The translations under genes were made by a program, and so were the position numbers. Below the pieces are notes generated by a model. That model had not been told where the DNA came from. It saw only the letters and a list, made by a program, of their open reading frames with translations, and did not search any database. From positions 186,001 through 250,000 of the forward strand of contig CAWDUC010000011.1 of assembly GCA_963805405.1 (NCBI GenBank): DNA of 64,000 nucleotides, read 5' to 3'. The stretch is from JAEUMG01 sp963805405 (GTDB taxonomy: Bacteria; Pseudomonadota; Alphaproteobacteria; Rhizobiales; Aestuariivirgaceae). Below, in pieces: positions 48,924-57,527 of the stretch (the stretch's first letter is position 1; each line of letters starts with the position of its first letter).

Positions 48924-49288
48924 TGACCTTCCTTGCCATAGATCATGTGCAGATCGCCATGCCGCCCGGCGGCGAAGAAACCGCACGCAAATTCTATCGC
49001 GATATCATGGGTTTAACCGAAGTCCCGAAGCCCAAGGAAATGGCCGGGCGCGGCGGCTGCTGGTTCGAGAGCGGCCCGGTTCGCGTTCATCTCGGGATCG
49101 AGGCCGATTTTCGCCCCGCCAAGAAGGCCCATCCGGCGTTCGAAGTGACCAATTTAGCGAGCCTTATCATACGCTTAGGGATGGCGAAGGTGCCCTTGAA
49201 ACAGGACGTGCCGTTCGACGGCATGGAACGGGTGCATATCGAGGATCCGTTCGGCAATCGCATCGAACTTCTCGAACGCCAGCGCTAA
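48923..49288 (+). CDS. VOC family (glyoxalase/dioxygenase fold) protein
   Basis: A 121-residue single VOC unit: FLAIDHVQIAMPPGGEETARKFYRDIMGLTEVPKP, WFESGPVRVHLGIEADFRPAKKAHPAFEV and RVHIEDPFGNRIELLERQ. The metal-site His is in IDHVQ and the Glu in RIELLE, so a metal-dependent activity such as detoxifying an electrophile is possible. It overlaps marR and is likely its regulated partner. Confidence 0.88.
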   Translation: MTFLAIDHVQIAMPPGGEETARKFYRDIMGLTEVPKPKEMAGRGGCWFESGPVRVHLGIEADFRPAKKAHPAFEVTNLASLIIRLGMAKVPLKQDVPFDGMERVHIEDPFGNRIELLERQR

Positions 49289-49480
49289 TTGGCGCGCCAT
49301 CGGGCGCTTTCTGCGCCCCAAAATCGCGTTTTTTACCCCCGTTTTTCGCATTCTTAGCGACACGGTTTGGTTCGACCCGCAACGCATCATGGGAGCGCTC
49401 CGGACGGACATTTGGACTCTTCCCGGAGGATATAAATGACGGTTATTGTGCGCGGCGAGGCAATCCCAGGGGAGAGCAAG

Positions 49481-49762
49481 ATGCGGACCGGACTTCTCAC
49501 AAGCCTGATCGCCGGCGGGGCGATGGTGCTGGGCATGGCGGCGGCCGAAGCTGCGACCAATGTCGACATCAATATCGGCAAGACCAAGGGCATCAGCTGC
49601 AATACCGGCCGACACATCGTCGAGGGCAAGGGCTATATCAATGTCCGGGCGCGCGACTGCTACGGCGAAATCTACGTCTATTCGGGCCTTCGCCACGGCA
49701 AGAGCTGGTGGATCGAAGTGCGCCGCCGCGACGGCAAGATCATCGACACGATGCGCCGCTAA
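49481..49762 (+). CDS. Small secreted protein of unknown function
   Basis: About 93 residues. MRTGLLTSLIAGGAMVLGMAAAEAA is a normal signal peptide. The mature part (NVDINIGKTKGISCNTGRHIVEGKGYINVRARDCYGEIYVYSG) is short, basic and has two cysteines, with Arg/Lys near the end (WWIEVRRRDGKIIDTMRR). Such proteins are common in rhizobia and have no known role. An upstream ATG at 49436 has a stronger GGAGGA site but would add 15 residues with acidic charges before the signal, so 49481 (GGGGAG) is preferred. Confidence 0.7.
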   Translation: MRTGLLTSLIAGGAMVLGMAAAEAATNVDINIGKTKGISCNTGRHIVEGKGYINVRARDCYGEIYVYSGLRHGKSWWIEVRRRDGKIIDTMRR

Positions 49763-49764
49763 GG

Positions 49765-49923
49765 ACCGATCTCTCGATCGAAGTCGACGATGAGGCCGAG
49801 GCGCGGGTGCGCAGGGCCGGCATTGCAATCGAATACGGCCCCGCCGACGAAGCATGGGGCGTCAGGCGCTTCTATGTGCGCGATCCGTTCGGCAAGCTCG
49901 TCAATATTCTCGCGCATCGTTGA
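49765..49923 (+). pseudogene. C-terminal remnant of a VOC/glyoxalase gene
   Basis: The frame reads LSIEVDDEAEARVRRAGIAI, then EYGPADEAWGVRRFYVRDPFGKLVNILAHR and stops. This is the last third of a VOC-fold protein, with the usual WGVRRFYVRDPFGKLVNIL ending and the pattern of family members close to the start. No VOC N-terminus precedes it; the small secreted protein gene ends just before. It looks like a 5' deletion at the junction near 49763. The next 280 bases (49924-50203) hold no gene I can support. Confidence 0.7.
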
Positions 49924-50203
49924 TACCTTGCTGCGCATCCTGATCGTCAGGATTCGATCAAGGCACTTGCACCATGGACCCCAGCTTTCGGGTGTGACGG
50001 TTATTGAATTGTCATCGGGCGAGGTGCAAGCGGAGGTCGCTTGGCTTCGCGAACGGATTGCGCCACACTTGGCGAGGCTCGGGCGCGATCCATCGACGTA
50101 GAAACTCGACGCGGGTGTGTCCGCTGCAAACTCAGGGCTAGAGCCCCGAGAGAATAATACGCGACGACGCAATCGTCGCCGGCATCGGAAGTGGGAACCT
50201 GCC

Positions 50204-51196
50204 ATGGATGATTCAAAGTTTGGACGCGAAGATTCGCGCGGGTTTTGGATACCCAAGGATCCTGTGAGCTATGGGCCGGCATTTGCATGGCCGCCGCAGC
50301 CGCGCGCGCTTTTGAAGTGGTTCTTCGGCTTTCCCGGCTTTCTGTGGCCCGGAAACGCGCTCTATGCCGTTGCCGCGATCCTGATCTGGGAGTTCCTGAC
50401 GCCCGGGCTGGAAACTCTCAGGACTTTCTCATTCCAATGGGCGGCCCTGATCCTGCTTCGCAACATCGTTCTGGCCATGCTGGTCTACGGTGCGTGGCAC
50501 GTGTGGCTCTATGCCTGGCGCAAGCAGGGCACCGCCTTCAAGTACAATCGGCAATGGCCAAAGGAGGCGTCTGCGGCGTTTCGCTTCAATAACCAGACAT
50601 ACGACAATATGTTTCACACGCTGGTGAGCGGCGTGCCGATCTGGACTGCTTATGAAGTGCTGCTGTTGTGGGCCTATGCCAACAATATCGCCCCGCTCAT
50701 CAGTTTCGCGGAACACCCGGTTGGCTTCATTGCCCTGTTCTTCCTCGTGCCCATCATTCACGAGGTCGGATTCTATTTTGCGCACCGGTTCTTGCATTGG
50801 CCGCCACTGTACCGCGTCGCGCACAAGCTGCATCACCGCAACACCAATCCCGGACCATGGTCGGGGCTATCCATGCACCCGATCGAGCATGCGATCTACT
50901 TCTCGCCGATCCTGTTGTTCTTTCTCATCCCGTCGCACCCGATCCACATGATCAATCTCGCTTCGCGACTGGGCTTGTCGCCGGCGGAAGGGCATACGGG
51001 TTTCGACCGCGTGGTCATCGGCGAGGAGGCGAGCCTCGATAGTTCCTATTATGCGCACTACCTGCATCACAAATATTTCGAGGTGAATTATGCCGATGGA
51101 ATGGTGCCGCTCGATAAGTGGTTCGGTTCCTTCCACGATGGAACGCCTGAAGCCGACGAAGCCATGAAAAGAAGGCGCCTGAGGCGCGGCGTTTGA
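50204..51196 (+). CDS. Sterol desaturase/fatty acid hydroxylase superfamily protein
   Basis: A membrane di-iron oxygenase of 330 residues with four or so hydrophobic segments (LWPGNALYAVAAILIWEFL, AALILLRNIVLAMLVYGAW, FIALFFLVPIIHEVGFYF, AIYFSPILLFFLIPS). The eight-histidine pattern is complete: HRFLH, HKLHH, and YYAHYLHHKYFEVNYAD, with a further HPIEH. It hydroxylates or desaturates a membrane lipid. Start at 50204 (MDDSKFGRED). Ends convergent with the O-methyltransferase gene. Confidence 0.88.
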   Translation: MDDSKFGREDSRGFWIPKDPVSYGPAFAWPPQPRALLKWFFGFPGFLWPGNALYAVAAILIWEFLTPGLETLRTFSFQWAALILLRNIVLAMLVYGAWHVWLYAWRKQGTAFKYNRQWPKEASAAFRFNNQTYDNMFHTLVSGVPIWTAYEVLLLWAYANNIAPLISFAEHPVGFIALFFLVPIIHEVGFYFAHRFLHWPPLYRVAHKLHHRNTNPGPWSGLSMHPIEHAIYFSPILLFFLIPSHPIHMINLASRLGLSPAEGHTGFDRVVIGEEASLDSSYYAHYLHHKYFEVNYADGMVPLDKWFGSFHDGTPEADEAMKRRRLRRGV

Positions 51197-51201
51197 GAAC
51201 G

Positions 51202-51226
51202 ACGGGAGGTCTCCTCCACCTCCCGT
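51202..51226. terminator. Bidirectional hairpin terminator between convergent genes
   Basis: ACGGGAGGT, a seven-base loop CTCCTCC, then ACCTCCCGT: a perfect 9-bp stem. It lies between the stop of the desaturase gene (51196) and the stop of the O-methyltransferase gene (51247). Confidence 0.7.
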
Positions 51227-51246
51227 GGGAGAGGCACAGGCGATCG

Positions 51247-51912
51247 CTACTTCTTGCGTACCAGGGTGAGACCGTCGCCAATCGGGACCATGGAGAAATC
51301 GACGCGCGAGTCACCGCGGATCTTTGCATTCAGCGCGCGCAGCGCCGAAGTATCGGCATCGGTCTTTGAGAGATCGGCGACATCACCGCCCCACAACACA
51401 TTATCGATCATCATGAGGCCGCCGGCGCGCAAGAGCTTGAGGCCGCCTTCGTAATAATGATCGTAATTGTGCTTGTCGGCGTCGATGAACATCATGTCGA
51501 ACGTGCCGGCTTCATTGTTTGCCAGGAGATCGGCAATGACGTCGCGGCCAGGTTTCAAAATCAACGTGATGCGATCAGCAATATTCGCCTTCCGCCAGTA
51601 TTCTCTGGCGATCGCCGTCCATTCCTCGCTGACGTCCGAAGCGATCAGCTTCCCGTCGGCCGGAAGGGCGCTCGCCATCGAAAGTGCGCTATAGCCCGTG
51701 AACGTGCCGATCTCGAGAATGCGCCTGGCGCCGGTGAGCCTGACGAGAAGGCCCATGAAGGAACCCTGCTCGGCGGTGATCTGCATCATCGCCATGGCGA
51801 GGCTCGCGGTCCGCTCGCGCAGTTCGCGCATGACCGCCGGCTCGTCATAGGCGACGGTTGCGTAATAGGCATAAAGCCGGTCGTCGAAGTTGATGGTCTT
51901 GTGCATGGCCAT
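51247..51912 (-). CDS. Class I O-methyltransferase (caffeoyl-CoA OMT-like)
   Basis: A SAM-dependent O-methyltransferase of 221 residues. RILEIGTFTGYSALSMASALP is motif I, KLIASDVSEEWTAIAREYW motif II, and FDMMFIDADKHNYDHYYEGGLKLLRAGGLMMIDNVLWGG carries the metal-binding Asp/Asp-Asn set of the cation-dependent family. Start at 51912 (MAMHKT) or 51906; the earlier open frame is unlikely. Bacterial members methylate catechols, tRNA bases or small phenols, so the substrate stays open. Confidence 0.9.
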   Translation of the reverse strand: MAMHKTINFDDRLYAYYATVAYDEPAVMRELRERTASLAMAMMQITAEQGSFMGLLVRLTGARRILEIGTFTGYSALSMASALPADGKLIASDVSEEWTAIAREYWRKANIADRITLILKPGRDVIADLLANNEAGTFDMMFIDADKHNYDHYYEGGLKLLRAGGLMMIDNVLWGGDVADLSKTDADTSALRALNAKIRGDSRVDFSMVPIGDGLTLVRKK

Positions 51913-52032
51913 TCCTTGCCCAATAGAGCGGGCGGATTCAAGCGGGATGCGCCGCCGGGCAGCCATCGGATTGTGACATGGGATGGCCGCATTCGGCGGC
52001 TCTCATCGCCGCCATACCAGAAGGAGACAATC

Positions 52033-52392
52033 ATGACCTATGTCGACGGCTTCGTATTGCCGGTTCCCAAGAAGCAGATCGAGCCCTATCTCAAGATGGC
52101 GCGCGCGGCGGCCAAGATCTTCCGCGAGCACGGCGCGTTGCAGCATGTCGAATGTGTCGCCGACGATGTCAAAGTCGGCAAGCACACGTCATTCCCGCAA
52201 AGCGTGAAGCTCAAGCCCGACGAGACGGTGGTGTTTTCGTGGATTCTCTACAAGTCGCGCGCGCATCGCGACCGGGTCAATGCCAAGGTGATGAAGGACC
52301 CGCGGATCGAGAAGATGATGAAAGGGAAGGAAATGCCCTTCGACGGCAAGCGCATGATCTATGGCGGGTTCAAGACGAAGGTGGATTTGTAG
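52033..52392 (+). CDS. DUF1428 family protein
   Basis: A 119-residue protein with the DUF1428 pattern: YVDGFVLPVPKKQIEPYLKMARAAAKIFREHGALQHVEC, then ETVVFSWILYKSRAHRDRVNAKVMKDPRI and the closing MPFDGKRMIYGGFKTKVDL. It has a dimeric ferredoxin-like (ABM-like) fold and no known reaction. GGAGAC lies seven bases before the ATG. Stands alone, convergent with the VIT-like gene. Confidence 0.9.
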   Translation: MTYVDGFVLPVPKKQIEPYLKMARAAAKIFREHGALQHVECVADDVKVGKHTSFPQSVKLKPDETVVFSWILYKSRAHRDRVNAKVMKDPRIEKMMKGKEMPFDGKRMIYGGFKTKVDL

Positions 52393-52397
52393 GCTCG

Positions 52398-52416
52398 CTC
52401 TCCCACAGGAGGAGAG
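52398..52416. terminator. Hairpin between convergent genes
   Basis: CTCTCC-CACAGGA-GGAGAG, a 6-bp stem between the stops of the DUF1428 gene (52392) and the VIT-like gene (52432). Confidence 0.5.
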
Positions 52417-52431
52417 GGAAGTCAGTTACTT

Positions 52432-53094
52432 TCACCCTCCAAGCGCGATCGTCATGGCGACAAGGACGGCGCCTAACACCACCATGACGCCACCGGTCAG
52501 GACTGGGCGATAGCCGGCGAGGCGGCCGAAGGCGTAGCCGGTGGCGAACATCATCGCCACCGCGATGACGTTGGAAATGCGCAAGGCAAGCATTGCGTCG
52601 GTCGCGAAGAAGAACGGCAGGACGACCGGGAATGTCGAGACGAAGACCAGAAGAAACACGCCGAGCGCGCCACGCCAATCATGCGCATCGAGATGGGCGC
52701 GGGCCGGCGCTTCCGGCATGGCGGCGAAGGCCGCTCGAAGGCGGCCGATCTCGCCGGTCGAAAGATTTTGCGCCAGGATCGGCGGCGCGGCATCGGAGAT
52801 CGCGACACGTGCAGCGCCATCCGTGGACGCACGGCGCATGGCCGCGAAGGCGCGGAAATTGGCCTGCCGCTCCGACAGACAGCCCATCAAATACATGATG
52901 GCGTCGATCAAGCCCCAGGCAAGATTGCAGCCGATGGCGCCGATCAACATCGTGCGCACTTCGGCCTCGCCACTTTCGGCAGCGCTGAGGGAACCCGTAA
53001 ATGTCAGCACCATGATGAGGCCGAAAAGGACCTCCGAGACCCGCTCGATCGGCGAAAGAACGCGCTTCGACGAGGCTGTGTCTTCAGTGTTCAT
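52432..53094 (-). CDS. VIT-family-like membrane protein
   Basis: A 220-residue membrane protein. The order of segments recalls the VIT1/CCC1 family: VSEVLFGLIMVLTFTGSLSA near the N-terminus, LIGAIGCNLAWGLIDAIMYLM, then a soluble stretch of about 75 residues, and three more helices (ALGVFLLVFVSTFPVVLPFFF, NVIAVAMMFATGYAFGRLAG, TGGVMVVLGAVLVAMTIAL). VIT proteins move iron or manganese, but this one has few acidic residues in the soluble part, so the activity is uncertain. Start at 53094. Confidence 0.62.
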   Translation of the reverse strand: MNTEDTASSKRVLSPIERVSEVLFGLIMVLTFTGSLSAAESGEAEVRTMLIGAIGCNLAWGLIDAIMYLMGCLSERQANFRAFAAMRRASTDGAARVAISDAAPPILAQNLSTGEIGRLRAAFAAMPEAPARAHLDAHDWRGALGVFLLVFVSTFPVVLPFFFATDAMLALRISNVIAVAMMFATGYAFGRLAGYRPVLTGGVMVVLGAVLVAMTIALGG

Positions 53095-53208
53095 CCGTGA
53101 CCACGCGGCAATCGGGTGATATTGGAGTATTTCCATCCCAGCTCGCAAGCCCTGGCGGCGGGGCGACTGAGAGTACCGCCGGCCGCGCCAGAAGGAGACA
53201 GAAGCCCG

Positions 53209-53592
53209 ATGATCATCACGCCCGTCTATGCCGCATTGCTTGCCTTGTTTTTCGTGTTCCTCAGCATCCGCGTGGCATTGCAGCGGGGCGCTGCCAAGGT
53301 CGCGCTCGGCGATGGTGGCGACCGCGCGCTATTGCGGCGCATACGGACACACGGAAATTTCTCCGAATATGTGCCGATCACGCTCATGCTCATGCTGCTG
53401 GCAGAGCTGCAACAGGCGCCCGGGTGGCTTATCAACCTCATCGGCGTGCTGCTTATCGGCGGACGCTTACTGCACGCTTATGCGGTGAGCCGGGAACCGG
53501 AACCACTGTCGTTGCGCGCCGCCGGAATGATGCTGACCCTGTCGGCGATCATCATCGGCGCCGTGACAAACCTCGTGCTGGCGATCGCGTGA
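53209..53592 (+). CDS. MAPEG family membrane protein
   Basis: A 127-residue protein with four membrane segments. YAALLALFFVFLSIRVALQRG, then the conserved polar stretch RTHGNFSEYVPITLMLMLLAELQQAPGW, followed by LIGVLLIGGRLLHAYAVS and LTLSAIIIGAVTNLVLA. R-x-H-x-N-x-x-E-Y-x-P is the MAPEG signature; eukaryotic relatives conjugate glutathione or process eicosanoids. The bacterial role is unknown. The ATG at 53209 follows AAGGAGAC. Confidence 0.9.
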   Translation: MIITPVYAALLALFFVFLSIRVALQRGAAKVALGDGGDRALLRRIRTHGNFSEYVPITLMLMLLAELQQAPGWLINLIGVLLIGGRLLHAYAVSREPEPLSLRAAGMMLTLSAIIIGAVTNLVLAIA

Positions 53593-53615
53593 GGGGATAG
53601 CTGCCGCATCATCCT

Positions 53616-53633
53616 TCTCCCGCTTGCGGGAGA
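53616..53633. terminator. Hairpin between convergent genes
   Basis: TCTCCCGC-TT-GCGGGAGA: a perfect 8-bp inverted repeat between the MAPEG stop (53592) and the permease stop (53642). The TCTCCCGC/GCGGGAGA core is a common intergenic repeat in this bacterial group. Confidence 0.6.
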
Positions 53634-53641
53634 GGCAAGAG

Positions 53642-54667
53642 TCAGTCCGTACTGGCTTGCCTCTCGCGCAGGACCTGCGCGTAGACGTTGATCACCAGCG
53701 CGGCGAGGAGGATCAAGCCGCGGATCAGGATCTTGAGGAAGCTGTCGATCTGGATGTGATCGAGACCGTTGTTCAAGACGCCAAGAACGAGCAACCCGAT
53801 GATGGTGTTGCCGATGCCGCCGCGTCCGCCGAAGAGACTGGTGCCGCCGACCACGACAGCGGCAATGGCATCGAGCAGGAAGGTGTCGAACTGGTTCTGC
53901 TGCGCGGAGCCGAAATAGGCGACGCCGAGCATGCCGGCAATGCCGGCGCAGACCGCGCAAATGATCATCACCGCGGCGATGATGAGCTTCACATTGACGC
54001 CGGAATACTCCGCCGCCTCGCGATTGCCGCCGACCATATACACGTAACGCCCGAAGCGGGTGTAGGTGAGGACGAGGTGCGCAACGAGCAGGAACAGCAG
54101 ACAGACCACGATCGTCCATCGGATCCCGAAGATCGAGCCCGAACCCAGCATGGTGATGAAGTCTGGATAGGAATAGGCGATCTGGCCGCGCACCAGCAAG
54201 GCCGACACGCCATTGGCGATCTGCATCATGGCGAGCGTCATGATGAAGGAGGGAATGCCGATCCAGGTGACGCCGAAAGCGGTGATAAGACCGAAGGCGA
54301 GCGCCGTCAGGAGCGTGAGTACGATGGCGATGATGCCCGGCAAGGGAATATTGGGGATGTTCACATAGTCGGGCTGCAATGTGAAATAGGCCATGGTGAT
54401 GCCCACCGCATTGGCGACGGCGGCCACCGAAAGATCGATCTCGGCTGTCAGGATGACGAAGGTGAGGCCCACCGCGATGATGCCGGTGATCGATACCTGC
54501 GACAGGATGTTGAAAGTATTGTCGAGGGTCAGGAACGAGGGGCTGGCGACCGTGAAGAATACGACAAGTGCCAGAAGCGTGAAGACCGGCGCGATATTGC
54601 GCAACTGATCGGCCAGAAACCGCTTCAGACGCCCCGAACCCGGCGCCGCCGCCTCACCTGTCGTCAT
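53642..54667 (-). CDS. Ribose-type sugar ABC transporter permease (RbsC-like)
   Basis: A 341-residue permease of the carbohydrate CUT2 class. Marks: NILSQVSITGIIAVGLTFVILTAEIDLSVAAVANAVG, FGVTWIGIPSFIMTLAMM, FGRYVYMVGGNREAAEYSGVNVKL (coupling loop), and VVVGGTSLFGGRGGIGNTIIG. About eight to ten membrane helices. Last gene of a binding protein-ATPase-permease operon. See the ATPase and mtnK entries for the likely sugar. Confidence 0.92.
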   Translation of the reverse strand: MTTGEAAAPGSGRLKRFLADQLRNIAPVFTLLALVVFFTVASPSFLTLDNTFNILSQVSITGIIAVGLTFVILTAEIDLSVAAVANAVGITMAYFTLQPDYVNIPNIPLPGIIAIVLTLLTALAFGLITAFGVTWIGIPSFIMTLAMMQIANGVSALLVRGQIAYSYPDFITMLGSGSIFGIRWTIVVCLLFLLVAHLVLTYTRFGRYVYMVGGNREAAEYSGVNVKLIIAAVMIICAVCAGIAGMLGVAYFGSAQQNQFDTFLLDAIAAVVVGGTSLFGGRGGIGNTIIGLLVLGVLNNGLDHIQIDSFLKILIRGLILLAALVINVYAQVLRERQASTD

Positions 54668-54743
54668 GCCCCGTTACCCCAAGTCCCATTATCTGCGCAT
54701 ATCCTGATCGCCAAAGTGCTCACACTTTGGCGGAATATGCTTG

Positions 54744-56264
54744 TCACGCCGCCGCGAGCAAATCCGATTTCTCGATATGCTGACCGGCAAATTCGCGCGC
54801 CACCTGACCCTTCTTCATCACTGTTACACGGTCGGCGAGCGTCAGGATAGTCTCGGGCTCGGTCGACAGAACGAGGATCGCAACTCCCCGGTCGCGCAAC
54901 GTCTTGAGGATGCGGATCACGTCTTCCTTGGCGCCGACATCCATGCCGCGCGTCGGCTCCGAAAGAATGAGCACCTTGGGCAGATGGGTCAGCCATTTGG
55001 CGAGCGCCACTTTCTGCTGGTTGCCGCCGGACAATGAACCGAGCAGGGCCGAATTGCGCGGCGGCCGGATCTGCAGGTCCTTGATATGCGCGTCCGTGAT
55101 GGCGCGCTCCTTGTCGGGCATCAGCCACAGGCGATTGATGCGGCCGAGAATGGCGATCGAGACGTTCTTGTAGACGGGCTCGCCGCGGAACAGCATCATG
55201 CGCCGGTTCTCCGGCAGATAGGCGATGCCGGCGCGGCGCGCCGCGGCGGTCGAGGGAAAGCGCACCGGCTTGCCGTCGATCTTCAAGCTGCCACGCCGCA
55301 ATGGCAGTTTGCCGAACAGCATGCGGGCGAGTTCGATCTGGCCGCAGCCCATGAAGCCATAGACGCCGGTGATCTCGCCGGCGCGCAGGTTCATGGAGAA
55401 GCTTTCGAGGACGCCGCCGTCGCTGGCATTTTCGACGTTGAGCACGATGGGCTTCTTGTCGTCGCTTTTGAGTTCGGCCGCCTCGCCCATGTGGAGTTCG
55501 GCCGAGTGGCGGCCGATCATGTAGCCGATGACCTTGTGCTTATCGAGATCGGCGACCTTCTCGGTCGCGACCTTGCGGCCATTGCGGAACACGGTGATGC
55601 GATCGGAAATATCGATCACGTCGTCCAAGAAGTGCGAGATGAAGATGAGGCTGCGGCCTTCGGCGCGCAATTTGCGCAGGACCGCGAAGAGCCGCGTGAC
55701 TTCGGGAGGCGACAGAGCCGAGGTCGGCTCGTCGAGAATGATGATGCGGGCGCCGGAAAACAGCACGCGCGATAGCTCGACCAATTGCTGAAGGCCAACC
55801 GGCAATGAGCCCATGCGGGTGGTGGGGTCGATGGCGAGGCCCAGGCTCGCGAGCAGTTTCTTCGCCTCGCGATTCATGCGCCGCCAGTCGATCGTGCCGG
55901 CGGCAGTGACCGGCTGCGTACCAAGGAAGACGTTCTCGGCGACCGAGAGATCGGCAACCACGGAGAGTTCCTGGTGCACCATGCCGATCGAATGATGCAA
56001 TGCATCGCGCGCCGAGCTTAAGCGGATCTCGCGCCCGTCGATCTTCATGACGCCGTCGAAATCGGTGTGGACGCCGGCGATGATCTTCATGAGCGTCGAT
56101 TTGCCGGCGCCGTTTTCGCCGACCAGGCCGTGGATCTCGCCGGCCTCGAGCGTGAAGCTCACATCGCGCAAGGCGGCGACGCCGCCGAATGATTTCGAGA
56201 CCCCGATAAGCTCAAGCGGGGGCGGCACGCCACCCCCGCTCGTTTCAATCACGTCTTCCGCCAT
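54744..56264 (-). CDS. Ribose-type sugar ABC transporter ATP-binding protein (two domains)
   Basis: A 506-residue duplicated ATPase like RbsA or MglA. First domain: IHGLVGENGAGKSTLMKIIAG, SIGMVHQELSVVADLSVAENV, LPVGLQQLVELSRVL and IIILDEPTSALSPPEV. Second domain: VYGFMGCGQIELARMLFG (degenerate Walker A), IAYLPENRRMMLFRGEPVYKNV, SLSGGNQQKVALAKWL and VLILSEPTRGMDVGAKED. The half-active layout is normal for this family. It lies nine bases after the binding-protein gene. Confidence 0.94.
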   Translation of the reverse strand: MAEDVIETSGGGVPPPLELIGVSKSFGGVAALRDVSFTLEAGEIHGLVGENGAGKSTLMKIIAGVHTDFDGVMKIDGREIRLSSARDALHHSIGMVHQELSVVADLSVAENVFLGTQPVTAAGTIDWRRMNREAKKLLASLGLAIDPTTRMGSLPVGLQQLVELSRVLFSGARIIILDEPTSALSPPEVTRLFAVLRKLRAEGRSLIFISHFLDDVIDISDRITVFRNGRKVATEKVADLDKHKVIGYMIGRHSAELHMGEAAELKSDDKKPIVLNVENASDGGVLESFSMNLRAGEITGVYGFMGCGQIELARMLFGKLPLRRGSLKIDGKPVRFPSTAAARRAGIAYLPENRRMMLFRGEPVYKNVSIAILGRINRLWLMPDKERAITDAHIKDLQIRPPRNSALLGSLSGGNQQKVALAKWLTHLPKVLILSEPTRGMDVGAKEDVIRILKTLRDRGVAILVLSTEPETILTLADRVTVMKKGQVAREFAGQHIEKSDLLAAA

Positions 56265-56273
56265 CGCAACCGA

Positions 56274-57302
56274 TCAGATGAGGAAGTTCTTCTGGAGCCA
56301 GAGCATGCCGGGTGCTGTTTCCTGGGTGACGACCGGGCCGTCAGCCAGAATGTAGGCCGGAATGCCAGCGCCGGTCTTCTCGCCGCCAACAACCGCGGCA
56401 ACGCCAGCCGCAACCGACCAGCCATGGATACGGCAGGACGGGTTGCGGACGGTGGCGAGCATCACGCCTTCGAGAACCGCGTTCACCGCGGGCGGCATGG
56501 CGTCGACACCGCCGATCACGATGCCAGTGCGGTTCTTGGCCTTCATGACGTTGTGCGCGGCAAGCGCCATGTCGTCATTGTGGAAGAAGGCGCCGGCGAT
56601 GTCCGGGTTCTGCGTCAGGACAGAGTCCCAGATGCGCGCCACCTTGGTGACGTCCCAATCGGCGGGCTCTTCGTTGATGACTTTCACGTCCGGGTAGTTG
56701 GCGACGATCTGCTTGAAGCCCTGGGCGCGGCCCTGGGCGCCGGAATGGCCGAGCGCGCCCTGGGTCATCACCACATTGCCCTTGCCGCCGATCGCATTCA
56801 TGATCGCCTGCGTCACGACCGAGCCCATGAAGACGTTGTCAGGGGCGATCTGGGTGTGAATGGCGATCGTGCCGGCTGGCGCGATCAACGTGTCCATCGC
56901 GATGACCGGCATGCCGGCGCTGATCATCTTGTTGACGGGATCGACGAGCGTGCCGATGCCGAAAGGCTGGATCGCGGCGAAATCCCAGGTCTGGGAAGCC
57001 ATGTTGTCGATCGAGGCACGCTGCTTGGTCGCCGACAATTCGCCGTCGAACCAGGTGACCTCGACATTCATCAAGGCGCCCCAGGCTTCGGCGGCCTGCT
57101 TGCCCTGCGCGCACCAGGTGGCCTGAAGGCCGGCATTCGAGAAGGCGGCCTTGAGCGGCTTCGATGATTTCTTCAGTTCCTGCGCGATGGCGGGATCGAA
57201 ACCAGCACTCGCGAGCAAGGCGCCGGCAAGCGCGGTCGAGCCGACCTTCTTGAATACATCGCGGCGGGTCGCCGCTTCGTTGATCAGTTCATCCAAATTC
57301 AT
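56274..57302 (-). CDS. Sugar ABC transporter substrate-binding protein (Peripla_BP_4)
   Basis: A 342-residue periplasmic binding protein. The N-terminus has a Tat-type motif (TRRDVFKKVGSTALAGALLASAGFDPAIA). The mature part shows KAAFSNAGLQATWCAQGKQAAEAW, DFAAIQPFGIGTLVDPVNKMISAGMPVIAMDTLIAP, AFFHNDDMALAAHNVMKAKN and VIGGVDAMPPAVNAVLEG, as in ribose-type proteins. Start at 57302 with GGAGG eight bases before. A sugar with a modified 5' position is plausible given the neighbouring kinase. Confidence 0.9.
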   Translation of the reverse strand: MNLDELINEAATRRDVFKKVGSTALAGALLASAGFDPAIAQELKKSSKPLKAAFSNAGLQATWCAQGKQAAEAWGALMNVEVTWFDGELSATKQRASIDNMASQTWDFAAIQPFGIGTLVDPVNKMISAGMPVIAMDTLIAPAGTIAIHTQIAPDNVFMGSVVTQAIMNAIGGKGNVVMTQGALGHSGAQGRAQGFKQIVANYPDVKVINEEPADWDVTKVARIWDSVLTQNPDIAGAFFHNDDMALAAHNVMKAKNRTGIVIGGVDAMPPAVNAVLEGVMLATVRNPSCRIHGWSVAAGVAAVVGGEKTGAGIPAYILADGPVVTQETAPGMLWLQKNFLI

Positions 57303-57370
57303 GGGGTTCCTCCACAGGTCTTCAAAGTAAGGCAGCACACTTTTTCTGATCCGCCACGGCCTGAACGCAA

Positions 57371-57447
57371 ATTATATGTTGATTTTTGCGTAGTGCTGGC
57401 GTCCAGTGCCCGGCGCAACATTCCTCTGCTGGACGGCAATTGTCCAG
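57371..57447 (-). promoter_or_regulatory. Promoter and operator region of the sugar ABC operon
   Basis: On the minus strand a perfect TATAAT (57376-57371) lies about 70 bases before the binding-protein ATG. Behind it are two operator-like sites: CTGGAC-GGCAATT-GTCCAG (57429-57447) and CTGG-CGT-CCAG (57396-57406). Both carry GTCCAGTG on the plus strand (57401-57408 and 57442-57449). A third GTCCAGTG stands between mtnK and the GlxA-type gene. Confidence 0.5.
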
Positions 57448-57527
57448 TGTTTTTGTCATACAAATCTATGTTGCGCGGCAGCATTCGATGCTGCAATTGC
57501 GAGATACTTCCTGCTCAAGAGTTAAGC

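Noticed and set aside
49924..50203. A short frame ending VAWLRERIAPHLARLGRDPST in the gap before the desaturase gene
   Set aside because: Only about 35 codons from a GTG, with no ribosome site or known family. It could be a remnant, but I cannot support it.
53624..54850. A 408-codon open frame on the plus strand, opposite the RbsC-like permease
   Set aside because: It is the mirror of a well-supported permease, rich in Asp, Glu, His and Arg as antisense frames of membrane proteins are, and it has no family motif.
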